In this document: piece by piece, positions 44,518 through 54,954 of the stretch
Numbering within the stretch: the first letter of the stretch is position 1
Layout: the number at the start of each line of letters is the position of its first letter
Assembly: GCA_032164245.1 (NCBI GenBank)
Contig: JAVMKO010000006.1
Location: forward strand, 139,001 to 203,000
Direction: 5' to 3'
Source of the DNA: Sternotherus odoratus
Lineage: Eukaryota; Chordata; Testudines; Kinosternidae
Length of the DNA stretch: 64,000 bases
Made by a program: the position numbers and the translations under genes
The notes under the pieces: model-generated
Database searches by the model: none
Seen by the model: only the letters and a program-made list of their open reading frames with translations
What the model was told of the DNA's origin: nothing

Positions 44518-45021
44518 TGTTGTGAGGTACTTTGGAGATTGCGAGACAAGGCACACACACGTGGTTAAGTAAATAAAGTAGGTGAGTTTATTGGAAGGTC
44601 CCGGTCCTGGCGCTGAGGGGGCTTATCAGATCAGCGCGACCGCAGAAGGAGTACCCGGTCTCTTCGGAGCCGTAGGCCGGGAAAAGAGTAAGAAAAAGCC
44701 CCAAGGATAGCCCACAGGAGTGGGCTTAAGTACACTTATACATTTGCATCTCATACATACTCATGTCTCATTTGCAAGCAACAAGCTGATTGGTTACATG
44801 CTGTCCTGCCTCAGTTTCTCCATTTGGTTTCTCACGCATTTATTCTCACACAGACGGGGTAAACACTCACACAGCTGGGAACAGTCTGGGAACTGTTCCC
44901 AAACACACAGATAACAGTAAGGTCAGTCTCATAGCATCACTATACACTCTCCTGGAGTTGACTCAGAAGCGTAACTACACTTCCTAGAGATTGTCCGTCA
45001 CAATGTCTTCCGGTCCTAACA
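44518..45021 (-). mobile_element. Solo LTR, second copy of the 41.5-kb family, also flanked by CCATC
   Basis: Matches 41506-42193 at both ends (TGTTGTGAGGTACTTTGGA; CGGTCCTAACA) and through 'tggttaagtaa', 'gaaggtcccggtc' and 'cagacggggtaaacactcac', but lacks about 180 internal bases. It is flanked by CCATC at 44513-44517 and 45022-45026, the same 5-mer as the other copy. Confidence 0.88.
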
Positions 45022-45026
45022 CCATC

Positions 45027-45880
45027 CTAAAGGACATTAAAGTTCTGCAGAAAGCAACACCTGTCTGCAAATTCAGGCTAGGGAGCAAATGGAATAGTCC
45101 TTGCAACTTTAAGAGAAACTTTCAAGACAACTTTTGGTAGGTATCAGAGAAGTTTATTTTATTAATTTTTTGAAAAAATTAAAGCACCTTCTTCATATGT
45201 TGTTCTCCTGTGGCTGGCCTGATCCTCCTTCCCAGAACTTTTAAATAATCTTCCAGTAGCTAGAATTTTTATCCTGTAGATTCAGAAAGTAGGCAGGATG
45301 AGTTCTAATATTATTGTTCAGTGATTAGAAATCCTTTCATATCAAATAGGTCACAGCTTCTGGGGCAATTTTTATGCCCATTCTGGAGGCAGGAAGACAG
45401 AGCTGAGAGAGAGGGACCTAGATAGAATCTGAAGTAAAACCTTTGGATCTCTGGTTTCTAGTGCTTTATGCCTTTTCCCTTCTGTGAGACCTGACACCTC
45501 TCATTTAGGAAAGGGTTTTTTCTGTCTTCAGCTGACTGCCAGTAAAAATCAGAGGGCTTCATAATGTTCATTACAGATGCTCAGGGCAGTGAGCTTTGTG
45601 TATTCATTCCAAGCAAAACTAATAGCGCTTAGATTGGAGACTAGAAACCATGTAAATTAAGATAATTTAAAGATAGAATGTAAAAATAATGGGCAGCACC
45701 ACTGAAAATGATTGTAGATCAAATTAGAGTCATTAAGGGAGAATAGAAGCAGGACCTCTTAATTATATTGGTCTTTTTGTTATTGTATGGAGCTAACAGT
45801 GAGATCGCTAGGGAAAGCTGGCAAGGGGCTTGCTCCAGAGAGAAACAGCAGCTGTTTGTACTTGCTTGGATTGCGATAAC
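45027..45880. other. Unique sequence, no gene recognised
   Basis: AT-rich with no recognisable repeat or gene. Confidence 0.4.
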
Positions 45881-45894
45881 CATATTGATGATGT

Positions 45895-46094
45895 AACAAA
45901 GTCCTGTGTCACCTTAAAGACTAACTATAAAGTTTTGAAGCATAAGCTTTCGTGGGCTAATACCCACTTCGTCGGACTGCTTGCATGCCCACGAAAGCTT
46001 ATGCTTCAAAACTTTATAGTTAGTCTTTAAGGTGACACAGGACTTTGTTACCTCTGCTATTCCAGACTAACACGGCTACCTCTCTGATTCTTGA
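45895..46094. mobile_element. PLE terminal repeat, inverted dimer, 14-bp target duplication
   Basis: A 200-bp insertion has an antisense terminal unit (45895 to about 45977) head-to-head with a sense unit (about 45980-46094) ending 'ctctgattcttga'. Both arms share a private change ('gtgtcacctt' on the left, 'aaggtgacac' on the right). It is flanked by perfect CATATTGATGATGT at 45881-45894 and 46095-46108. Confidence 0.92.
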
Positions 46095-46108
46095 CATATT
46101 GATGATGT

Positions 46109-46597
46109 TTCTTTATTCAGTGTATACACATGGTCTGATTTTTCCACTCCCAAATAGCTGTGCATATCCACACACGCTTGCCAGGATGTGTTTCCACTTT
46201 AGCACTGTCTTAAGCCCATCAGGTTTCTGAGACTTAAAAACTGGGCCCATAGTTTATAAAGAAGAAGAATGTGGCCAGCACGACCATGATTAAGCCAATG
46301 TCAAGGATTGAGCAATATTGTTGTTTGTGCGTTGCTGTAGTTTCACATATAAGTGTTTTAGAACTATTAAAGACAAGGGCTGGAGCCACCGTGACTAGTT
46401 CACTGATACGCAAAGCTAAATAAACTAAGTGTTGAAAAGAAAACTGTTTGTCTACTTTAAATGGATTTTCCTAAAAATGACAGTGCCTGAAAATCTGGAG
46501 CCTCAGTTAGCACAGATTTACTACTCTGCCCTGTACACTTAATGAAGGCTGGAGGAATGAGCATGTGATTGGGAATCAGGATAGCCTCAGGTTTTTT
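46109..46597. other. Unique sequence, no gene recognised
   Basis: Nothing recognised. Confidence 0.4.
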
Positions 46598-47530
46598 ATA
46601 GTTTTCAAATCCTCGAGTCATTCTTGTGGCTTTTCTCTGAACCTGCTCCAATTTTTCAATCTCTTTCTTGACTTGTGGATACTAGCACTAATCAAAATGT
46701 CTTGCGGTACCAAGTCAAATGCTTTACAGTAGTCTAAGTAAAATACATCAACACTGTTACTTTTATTAACCAAATTTGTAATCTCATTAAAAAGAATATA
46801 TATTTTGTCAAACTAACTTGATATCTTCCATAAACTCATGCTGATTTGCATTAATTACATTACCATCCATTAAGTCACATATCACTTGGTCCATTATTTT
46901 CATTGGATTGATATCAGACTGCCCGATCTATAATTACCCAGTTCATCCTGATTGTTTTTTTTAAATCAGCACATTAACTTTCTTCCAGTCTTCTGGAACA
47001 TCCCCAGTGCTCCAATACTTCTAGAAAGCCAATATTAATTCTCCTGCAAGCACCTCAGCAGCTCTTTTAAATTTAGCAGCTTCTATTTAACATCTTCCTG
47101 AGCTATTAGTGTAATGGAAGCATAGTTATCACCATATGATACCCTCTTTTTTCTACCAAATAGTGAACAAAAGTATATATTGAGCACTTCTGCCTTTTCT
47201 GCATTATTATTGATCATTCTACCATTTCCTTCTAGTAACGGACCAATACTATTGTCAGGATTCTTTTTGTTTCCAGTATATCAAAAAACAACCCATCCTT
47301 ATTATCCTTAACTGTAACCATAGATTTTTTTTCCTTGTGTGCCTTTACTTCCCTTATCAATTTTCTACATTTCCTAACATCTGATTTATATTCATTACTA
47401 TCAACTTCCCCTTTCTTCTATTTGTTATATATTATTTTTAAAATTTTATAGCTGCCTTCACTTCCCCTCTAAACCTGGTTAGATTTTTTTTTAACCAGCA
47501 CAGCCTTTTCCCTCAGTTGTGGGATTGTCC
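46598..47530 (-). mobile_element. Old CR1-type LINE fragment
   Basis: The reverse complement of a diverged CR1 reverse transcriptase region: 'tgtggcttttctctgaacct', 'caccaagtcaaatgctttac'-like 'taccaagtcaaatgctttac', 'cataaactcatgctgatttg', 'agcacttctgccttttctgc', 'ccatccttattatccttaac'. AT-rich decay is advanced. The minus frame 46457-46651 includes MEQVQRKATRMTRGFE, the typical CR1 tail segment. Confidence 0.8.
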
Positions 47531-49279
47531 CACAGCCTGAATCAACAGACTTGCACTAAAATGCTAAAAATAGCTGTAGGTATTGCTTTGATGCTCGAGT
47601 TGAAGCTGGAGTGCCGACTGTGAAGCCTGGGGCAGGCAATGGGTTTCAGAGCCCCAGCTCCAGCCCAGCCCACCTGACCACACTGAGACGAGAGACAGCA
47701 GCTGCCTACAGTTTTGTGTCTGTTCTTGTAAATTCTGTCAGAGGTGCCTGGAGCACCGGCCTGCTGTGCCTTCTACATTTGCCCAGGAATCTGAACAGAT
47801 GGGGGAAGCACAAGGTGGAGATTAGACTGTTTTGAATCCCTCTGACCTCAGGCCAGTGGGGGAGGGCTCCTCTCTTTGCTCTGAGTAGCTTTCTCTGCTG
47901 AACCAGGGCAACATGGCCTTGCTCCAGGACCAATTGTTTCCCACTTTCCCGAGCCAGGAGGGCAGTTTTCAGAAGAAAAAAACGGTGAAACGAGAGTCCC
48001 TGAATCATTTTCTAAGCATGGGTGAATCCATTTCTTTCAGAATCCCTGGGTGGAATAATGGGTTTCACCACAAAAGGCAATCTTTAAATGGATTATAAGC
48101 TTCTAAAATTATCTAACTTTAGCACTGCCCCAGGCACTCTCAGTAACTGCCCCCTGAAAACAGAGCTCACTGGAAGCTAGACTGCTTCTCCTACTCATCA
48201 GGAGAGCATTGAGGATGTAAACCTTGGGTGGGCCTGGAGAGAGTGCATGAGAGCCTCTTTAAATGCCAGTTAATTATATCATTCCCCTCCAGCATCAACA
48301 AGGACACAAGCCACAATTACAAGCACTTCAGCATGTTCAGGGCAGCAATTTGCTATCGCAAGCTGAAACATGGAAATAGTTGCTGGTGATGGCTTAGAGG
48401 GTAGGCTGAGAAGAACAGACCTACTGGAACAAGAGACGGAAGTCAATACTATACTGAGAGGGAGTTGGGAGCTGAGATAAGAACTTTCCCACTAATTGAC
48501 TGTGAATAGGTCACGTCTGGAGCCAAAGGGTTTGTCCCACAGTGAGAATATAGACATGGTCACCTCTCCCCCATGCAAAGAGAAATGTGCAAGTGGAATT
48601 TGTTTCCAGCTCCTCAGTGAGAAAACATCAAGAGCTGGTGAAAGCCCTCTTGCATTTGGGAACAGTGGGAATGATGCCTTCAGCAGGAGAGAGCTCCGTG
48701 CGAAACGTGGAAAGGAAGAGTCAGAGCTCACATGTGAGTGGTTGAAGCTGTAGGACCCAAGAGAGAAGCTGAAGGGAGTAGTAGCAGTGTTACATTCTAT
48801 GCACCAAAGACTGTCAGTGTGGTTAGAGTGAGTATGACGTCCATGTCCAGTGCTACCATTCTGACCTAGCAGGGAGTTGTGCTTATAGTCCAAGGCAGCA
48901 CAGGACCGCCCTGCTGACTTCTGCTGGAGCCACGTCCGCTGCCTGCCGCCTGCCTCTAAAAAGCCTCCGGGATGGGAACCGTGAAAAGTGCAGCAGACGT
49001 CCTCAGAGCTGTACCGAGGGAGGGGTAGAAGTAAGCTCAGAAGTGTCTCTGTCCCTGTCCCAGAACTTGGCTCTGCAGGGGATTCCATAGAGTCCAGGGG
49101 GTGGTCGGGTGTGACCTGAGAAGTGTTGCTCTCACTTCTGTGCCCCACCCTTGGATGTTCTCTTCCACTGGGAGCATAGGGGAAAAGTGAGATCTTTATT
49201 ATTTACCCAGAGCTTGCTTAGCAAAACTGCGATTGACTTCAGTGCTAGTTCTGCTGAGTAAGGCCTGGAGAGCTTAGAA
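47531..49279. other. Unassigned sequence with a 218-codon minus frame, no gene recognised
   Basis: GC is near 50 percent. The longest frame not explained by a repeat runs on the minus strand at 48492-49148 (218 codons) and is rich in Ser, Leu and His. I see no signal peptide, membrane segment, zinc finger or other domain. The N-terminal MGHRSESNTSQ is unfamiliar. Most likely it is a chance frame or part of an unrecognised repeat. Confidence 0.4.
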
Positions 49280-49437
49280 CAGGGATCAGCAACCTTGGCA
49301 TGCAGAACCGCAGGGTAAGCACCCTTAGTGGGCCCCGCCGGTTTGTTTACTTGCCGCTTCACTGACCACGGCTCCCACTGGCTGCGTTTTACCGTCCCAG
49401 TCTAATGGGGGCTGCGGGAAGCAGTGCGGTGCTGGCC
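49280..49437. mobile_element. hAT-like MITE, left part
   Basis: Begins CAGGGATCAGCAACCTTGGC and continues 'gtaagcacccttagtggg', 'ccggtttgtttacttgccgc' and 'cggctcccactggctgcg', the left half of a common turtle hAT MITE. The right half and duplication were not found. Confidence 0.65.
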
Positions 49438-49462
49438 ACCAGGGCTGGGCAAAGCCCTGCTC

Positions 49463-49541
49463 AGCAGAAGCACCACACCGGTAGCCTCTGACAACACTGG
49501 TGACCCCGACGTGATGAGGCTACCGGTGTGGTGCTTCTGCT
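49463..49541. repeat. Perfect 26-bp inverted repeat with 27-nt loop
   Basis: The left arm AGCAGAAGCACCACACCGGT plus AGCCTC (49463-49488) and the right arm GAGGCTACCGGTGTGGTGCT plus TCTGCT (49516-49541) are exact reverse complements. The loop is 'tgacaacactggtgaccccg' plus 7 bases. It follows the hAT-like MITE fragment. It has no T run after it, so it is not a simple Pol III or bacterial-type terminator. Confidence 0.95.
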
Positions 49542-49610
49542 TTCTCCTGTTATCACTCGGCTGCGTGCGTGTGTTCTCTCTGTGTGCTGCCCCAGCTCTG
49601 CGCAGATAGC

Positions 49611-50338
49611 TGACACAGCAAATCCGACGAGAACCCTCAATAACCACAGAGTCTAGTAAGGTACAAAGGCACCTCGGCCAGGTTTATTGCGACCCTGACA
49701 CACTTTCAATTCCCCATAGAGTACTCAGTCTACCGGGCATACTGCTAGAGAGTGCCTCTCGGCAATGGCCTCAGCTCAGTGGCAGGACATGCCACTACCC
49801 CGTCAGCTGGACAAAGATACCAACAACAGGGACTCATTCTTATACACCGGTACAAACAAGTTACATCACTCCTGATGTATGGAGGTGCAACCTCTCCACG
49901 TAGCCAGGTACAGCCCCCCTACGTAGCCAGGTACAGCCCCCCTACGTAGCCAGGTACAGCCCCCCTACGTAGGAAGGTACAGCCCCCCTACGTAGGAAGG
50001 TGCCGCCTCGCACCTCGTACATGTTGGTCCGAACAAAACAACTCTATCCATCATATTACCCTTTTGCCCCTGTCATTGGGAAGGGTCGGTCCGTTCCCCG
50101 TTATCTTGAGGAATGTTCTGGTTTATACTGTATCTAGGTACGGTGTTTATGCTGTAACTATGCTAACTGAGTATGTATTTCTGCAATATCGGCCCTTTCC
50201 TTGCCAAGTTCTGTGAGCCGGGCCTGCCTCTTGCTCACAGCTGAACTTTGCTTTATATTAGCACAGGCTTGACCATTACTTTAGTTCAGGCCTTATACTG
50301 TGCCTTCCTTAGGCCTTAAGCCTTTACTTACTACACCT
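49611..50338 (-). mobile_element. LTR-like repeat with 23-bp minisatellite, boundaries uncertain
   Basis: Shares 'ttcttatacaccggtacaaa' and neighbouring text with the fragment at 3780-4035. 'ggccaggtttattgcgaccc' contains a reverse-strand AATAAA, suggesting minus orientation. The candidate left end TGACACAGCA is not matched by a clear right end. It includes the minisatellite below. Confidence 0.45.
49897..50008. repeat. 23-bp minisatellite, about five copies
   Basis: The unit tacgtagccaggtacag followed by six C is repeated with starts at 49920, 49943 and onward. The last two copies read tacgtaggaagg instead of tacgtagccagg. Each unit contains the palindrome TACGTA. Confidence 0.92.
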
Positions 50339-50510
50339 TTCAGCGGCATTTCGGTGGACACTGTGAAGCGCTCGGCATGTCCACCAAAATGAGGCCAAAA
50401 CCGGAAGTGTTCGGCTTGGCGGCATTTCGGCGGAGACACACAGGCATCGCGGCGGTCCGCGGGGACGAGAAAAAGGGCTGCCACTCCCAAAAGTTTGAGA
50501 ACCACCGCTG
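50339..50510. mobile_element. hAT-like MITE, right part
   Basis: A CpG-rich body ('tttcggcggagacacacagg', 'gcggcggtccgcggggacga') ends in 'aaaagtttgagaaccaccgctg'. This is the complement of the left end at 17158. The left half is absent here. Confidence 0.6.
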
Positions 50511-50532
50511 TAGGCCCTGCTTCCTGAGGTGC

Positions 50533-51348
50533 TGTCATAAATATAAAGGGAAGAATAAAAGCCTTTATGTATGCAGTAACATAAAATCCCTCCTGATCAG
50601 GAGTACAGAATCCCTTTACCTGTAAGGGGTTAAGAAGCTCAAATAACCTGGTTGGCACATGACCAGAAGGACCAATAAGGAAAGAAGATATTTTCAAATC
50701 TGGGGAGGGGAGATGTTTTGTTTGTGCTCACTTTCTGAGAGCGAGAGCGAGGGTAAACCATCTCTTGAAAAGATACCTGAAATTATACATCTAAAATTAC
50801 AGAAATTGTAAGTAAAGGCAGGGAGATGTTAGATTATCTTTGGTTTTTAGCTGGTGAGTTTTCCCTATGCTAAGAGGGAATTTTATTCCTGTTTTTTGTA
50901 ACTTTGAAGCTCATCCTAGAGGGGAATCCTCTGTGTTTTAAATCTTTTTATTTACCTTCCATCCTGATTTTGCAGGTGTGATTCTTTTACTTTTTAAAAA
51001 AATTAAAACTCTTCTTTTAAGAACCTGATTGATTTTCAGTGTCCTAAAAACCCAGGGGTTTGGTCTGTGTTCACTTGTAACCAGTTGGTTTGTATATTAT
51101 TCTCAAGCCTCCCCAGGAAAGGGGATGAAGGAGTTGGGGAAATATTTTGGGGAAACAAAGACTCCAAGTGGCCCTTTTCCCTTTGTCAAAATCACTTGGT
51201 GGTGGCATCAGTACCATCCAAGGACAAGGAAAGGATTTGTGCCTTGGGAAAGTTTTAACCTAAGGTGGTAAAAATAATCTAAGGGGGTCTTTCATGTGGG
51301 TCCCCACATCTGTACCCCAGAGTTCAGAATGGGGAGGGAACACTAACA
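50533..51348 (+). mobile_element. Solo LTR, 816 bp, GGTGC target duplication
   Basis: Ends TGTCATAAATATAAAGGGAA and GGGGAGGGAACACTAACA. It is flanked by perfect GGTGC at 50528-50532 and 51349-51353. The same family occurs in reverse at 54160-54949 ('gtggggacccacatgaaa' there against 'catgtgggtccccacatc' here). No internal coding sequence adjoins it. A 5-bp duplication is compatible with an ERV-L-like or gypsy LTR, and I cannot decide which. Confidence 0.93.
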
Positions 51349-51353
51349 GGTGC

Positions 51354-52085
51354 CTAAGCATTCACTGGTAAAGTTTGCTAGGCACCTGAATGTCTCCCAG
51401 TGGGCCTGTGCGAGACATTCAGCACTAGAGAATGACCCTGTAGCCTGGTACTTAGTGCATTCACCCAGGACATCCAGTACTCGCATCGGTGAGTATTTAT
51501 TATTTCATGCAATATAGAAGAGCTTCAGCAGAACAGGCTGTCCTGCACTGTAGTCCAAAAGTTAAGCTGTTTTCCTGGGATACGAGAGCGCTGTGTTCAA
51601 GTCTTTGCTCCATATCAGGCAGAGGTGGGTTTTGAAGCTGGGGCTCTCACCTCCTGGGCATGTACACTCACCGCTGGACTATTGGGCAAAGGAGTGGGCA
51701 GCAGCACTGGTATCATTACTATTTGTGCAGGTCCTGTCCGCAGGCAGCTTCCAGGTGGCATCTGAGCACACTGACAGGGTAAGGCCCGACAGGTGAGTTG
51801 GCAGGAACACCTCGTTTATGAATCCCAATGGGGCTTGGGCATGAAATAGTCACAGGGTGTCAAGACACCAGCCAGCTGTGTGCCTGCCTGCCAGCAGAGA
51901 GCACTTTGCCAGCAGAAACGGAGGCACCTCATGAATCTTGAGGCCTACAGGGTTAGGTGTCTGCTGAGTGGGAGTTGAGTATCTAAATTTTGGATTCAGT
52001 GGGCGTTAGGGCTAGAGCCACAAAGGGATTTAGGCACCTAAGTGCCTACATTGCTTTTGAAAATGGGCCTTAGCCATCCCTGTTA
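51354..52085. mobile_element. Possible MITE or tRNA-like repeat
   Basis: 'ggtgcctaagcattcac', 'ctaggcacctgaatgtc' and, at the other end, 'tttaggcacctaagtgccta' are short repeated and inverted words. 'cgctgtgttcaagtctttgc' and 'tttgaagctggggctctcac' are tRNA-like B-box words seen in a turtle repeat. Boundaries are not established. The LTR at 50533 inserted at or near its left edge. Confidence 0.35.
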
Positions 52086-52947
52086 CAGAGCGATGCCTAA
52101 ATGTCTTTAAAATTCTGGGCTTTAGTTACCAGAGACGAGTAATTTACAGCAGTAATTAGTCACATAGCAAACAAATGTAGCCTGGTGTAATATACTTATA
52201 GTTAGTTACAGAAACCTCATAATAGTCTCTCAGTGTATATTGTAAATACCTTCAAACTGATGTTGTAATTAGACAGGAAAATGAAGCGAATGGAAAGAAG
52301 AGCTTTGTGCTGAATAATCAAGAACATACATGGGAAAGGTCTTTAAACGTGGGGAAGCTCAAGTAATGAGAAGAAGTAGATGGCTCAAAAGTGACCCACT
52401 TGGAATGACCTTTCCGTCTGGTTTCACTACGCTGAGGAGAAATGCAATTTTTTACCATGCATTTAGTGATGCAAATAGCAGTTAGTAAACAGGTCTTCAC
52501 ATACTTTACACAGCAAATGAAATCCTTTGCTTGAATGGTGAAGTATCAGAGTAGTGCCATACTTCTTCTGCACCACTGTATTGCTTTCCTTCCAGAGACT
52601 TTTCAGCAAGAACTAAATTCTGCTCAGTGATGCCAGCGGAAATCAACAGCAACACAAGCAAAGAGGGGTTTTTATGTGAATTTATACTGTAACAGCAGCA
52701 GTCGCACAGTTTAGTCAAAAAGCATACCTACTGCAGGAGTGACAGATTAAAGCTAGCACCGAATAAAGCTTACGTAAAGCAAGCCTGATGTGTATTTCTC
52801 TTCACGTAGTGAACCTGGTGGTAGTACTGGCAAAAAGAGCTCTCAATAAGTAGCTTGAGAAAGCTAGCGTCAACAAGCTGCATAAACTAGATGATGGTCT
52901 CTCCTAGATCCTCACATGAAAATGCATAAGTTAGAACATTACTGAGA
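52086..52947. other. Unique sequence, no gene recognised
   Basis: Nothing recognised. Confidence 0.4.
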
Positions 52948-53105
52948 TGTATGGCCATACTGGGTCAGACCAATGGTCCTTCTGTCTCCGTAACCTGTCT
53001 TCCCACAGGAGCCAGTACCAGACACTTCCGAGGCAATGAACAGAACAGGGAAATCACGGAATTATCTACCTGCTTCCACTCCCAGCTCCTAGTAGTCAGA
53101 GGGTC
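52948..53105 (-). mobile_element. CR1 LINE 3' end fragment
   Basis: 'gtatggccatactgggtcag' 'accaatggtccttctg' and 'ggagccagtaccagacactt' are the antisense CR1 3' end. Confidence 0.85.
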
Positions 53106-53159
53106 AGTGATGAAAAGCAGGTGAATACATGGATTTCTCAGCAGGAGATGGGTGATTTT

Positions 53160-53775
53160 CTGCATTTAGCACCGGAATACTGTGCCCGGATCCGGTGCCC
53201 ACAGTCCAAAAAGGAGGGTGAAATATTGGCGGGAGTTCAGAGAATAATGAATGTTTAGAAGACATGCCTTGTAGTGATAGATTCAAGGAGTTTGATGTAT
53301 TTAATTTAAAAAAGAGAATGCTAGGGGGTGATTTGATGACGCTGTGTAAGTACTGGTAACAGAGTCCTGTGGCACCTTAAAGACTAACTAAGGTATTGAA
53401 GCATAAGCTTTCGTGGGCTAATACCCACTTTGTAGGATGCAAGCAGTGGCACAGTACTGTGTAAGTACTGACATGGGCAACAGACATTTGATATTAGATA
53501 GTTCTTTCATCTAGCAGCAAAACGTATCACAAGATCCAGTACTTGGAAGCTGAAGCTAGATAAATTCAGACCTGAAATAAGATGTAAAATATAATCGTGA
53601 GGGCAATTAACTATTGGAGCAATTTATCTATGTTTTTGGTGGGTTCTCTAAAACTGGAAATTGTTAAATCAAGATTGGTGTTTTTTTCCTAAAAGATCTG
53701 CTCTAATCCCACGAGAAATTAATACAAGAGGTCAGACTGGAAGATGACATTAGTCCCTTCTGGCTTCATAATCTA
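53160..53775 (+). mobile_element. Old CR1-like LINE 3' region, split by a PLE unit
   Basis: Diverged CR1 blocks in sense: 'caaaaaggagggtgaaatat', 'agagaatgctagggggtgat', then after the PLE unit 'acatttgatattagatagtt', 'ttgttaaatcaagattggtg', 'agaggtcagactggaagatg' and 'tagtcccttctggcttcata'. The 3' end is near 53775. Confidence 0.7.
53356..53456 (-). mobile_element. 101-bp PLE terminal-only insertion, 14-bp target duplication
   Basis: The insertion from 'gtaacagagtcctgtggcac' to 'gatgcaagcagtggcacagt' consists only of the terminal repeat in antisense. It is flanked by perfect CTGTGTAAGTACTG at 53342-53355 and 53457-53470, and the host CR1 reads on across it. It has nearly the same internal limits as the 99-bp unit at 20512-20610. 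Confidence 0.9.
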
Positions 53776-54154
53776 GGATTCTGTGCTGCTCTTGATGCCT
53801 GGACTACACCTCTCTTCCTGCCCACAGAATCCTTTATTTTGTTTCCTCTCTAATCTCTCCTCCACAACAAAGGTCCTTGTTTTGCTTTCCACTGCCGATT
53901 TTTCGCCCACTCTGCCTGCTCGTCCTTTCTTTCCCGACCTCATCCTCACTAATTATATGGACAGTTTATTAGGAAAAAAAGGCTATTAGCAGTTGTTTTA
54001 ATTTTTTGAGCCCTCCCCTCTCATTTTTCTTCCCTCTCCCTTTGTCCAGCTTCATACACCTCTTAGGACAAGGGCCATGTGACCTTTTCATCTCTGGAAA
54101 GCCACATGCAAAGTCACAGTGCTCTAGCACTGTTTATCACACTCCCCTGCATGG
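53776..54154. other. Unique sequence, no gene recognised
   Basis: Pyrimidine-rich, no gene recognised. Confidence 0.4.
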
Positions 54155-54159
54155 AAGGC

Positions 54160-54949
54160 TGACAGGGTTCCCTCCCCACTCTGGGGTACAGATGTGGGGA
54201 CCCACATGAAAAGACCCCCTAAGCTTATTTTACCATCTTAGGTTAAAACTTCCCCAAGACACAAGTTTCTCCTGTGTCTGGTTGATAGGCTGCCATCACC
54301 AAGTGTAAACAAAGAATTAGGGAAAAGGCTGCTTGGAGACCCCTATTCCCCCCCAAATCTCCCCAAGCCTATGCCCCCCTTCCTGGGAAAGGCTTGAGAA
54401 TAAACCCCTCACCGATCCCTAAAGGTGAGCCCAATCCAAAGCCCCTGGATCTACACAATGGGAAAAAAAATCAGTCAGATTCTTAAAAAAAAAAAGAATT
54501 TTAATTAAAGAAAAAACAATTTACCTCTATAAAAATCAGTGTGGAAGCACTTTTCAGAGTCACAAAAGATTAAATGAAAAACCCACAGAGGAATCCCCTC
54601 TGCTTAGTTTCAAAATTACAGAGAAAACACAGGGATAGGTCCCTAAAGCATGAGAAATTCACAAGTGAGAAACAAATATAACCTAACATGCCTTGCCTGG
54701 CTATTACTTACTATTTGTGATGTCCAGAGACTGAGAGAGCCTGTTCTTCTCTCCATCTAGCTCTGTCTGGCTCCTTTGAAATCCCCAAAGCGAACGACCC
54801 ACACACAAAGGCACACAGAACAAAAGCCTTCCCTCCCACAGATTTGAAAGCATCTTCGATCCCCTTTTGGTCAGGTGCCAACCACGTTCTCTTAGCTTCT
54901 TAACCCCTTACAGGTAAGAGGAATTCTAGGCTACTTTATGGTTGTGACA
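54160..54949 (-). mobile_element. Solo LTR, 790 bp, AAGGC target duplication
   Basis: In plus-strand reading it starts TGACAGGGTTCCCTCCCCAC and ends TTATGGTTGTGACA. It is flanked by perfect AAGGC at 54155-54159 and 54950-54954. The LTR sense strand is minus. Family resemblance to 50533-51348 is clear in 'cctccccactctggggtaca' and 'taaccccttacaggtaa'. Confidence 0.93.
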
Positions 54950-54954
54950 AAGGC

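Noticed and set aside
41506..45021. One provirus with two LTRs
   Set aside because: Each LTR has its own CCATC on both sides, and the interior is a gypsy pol interrupted by the first LTR, in the opposite orientation to the LTR.
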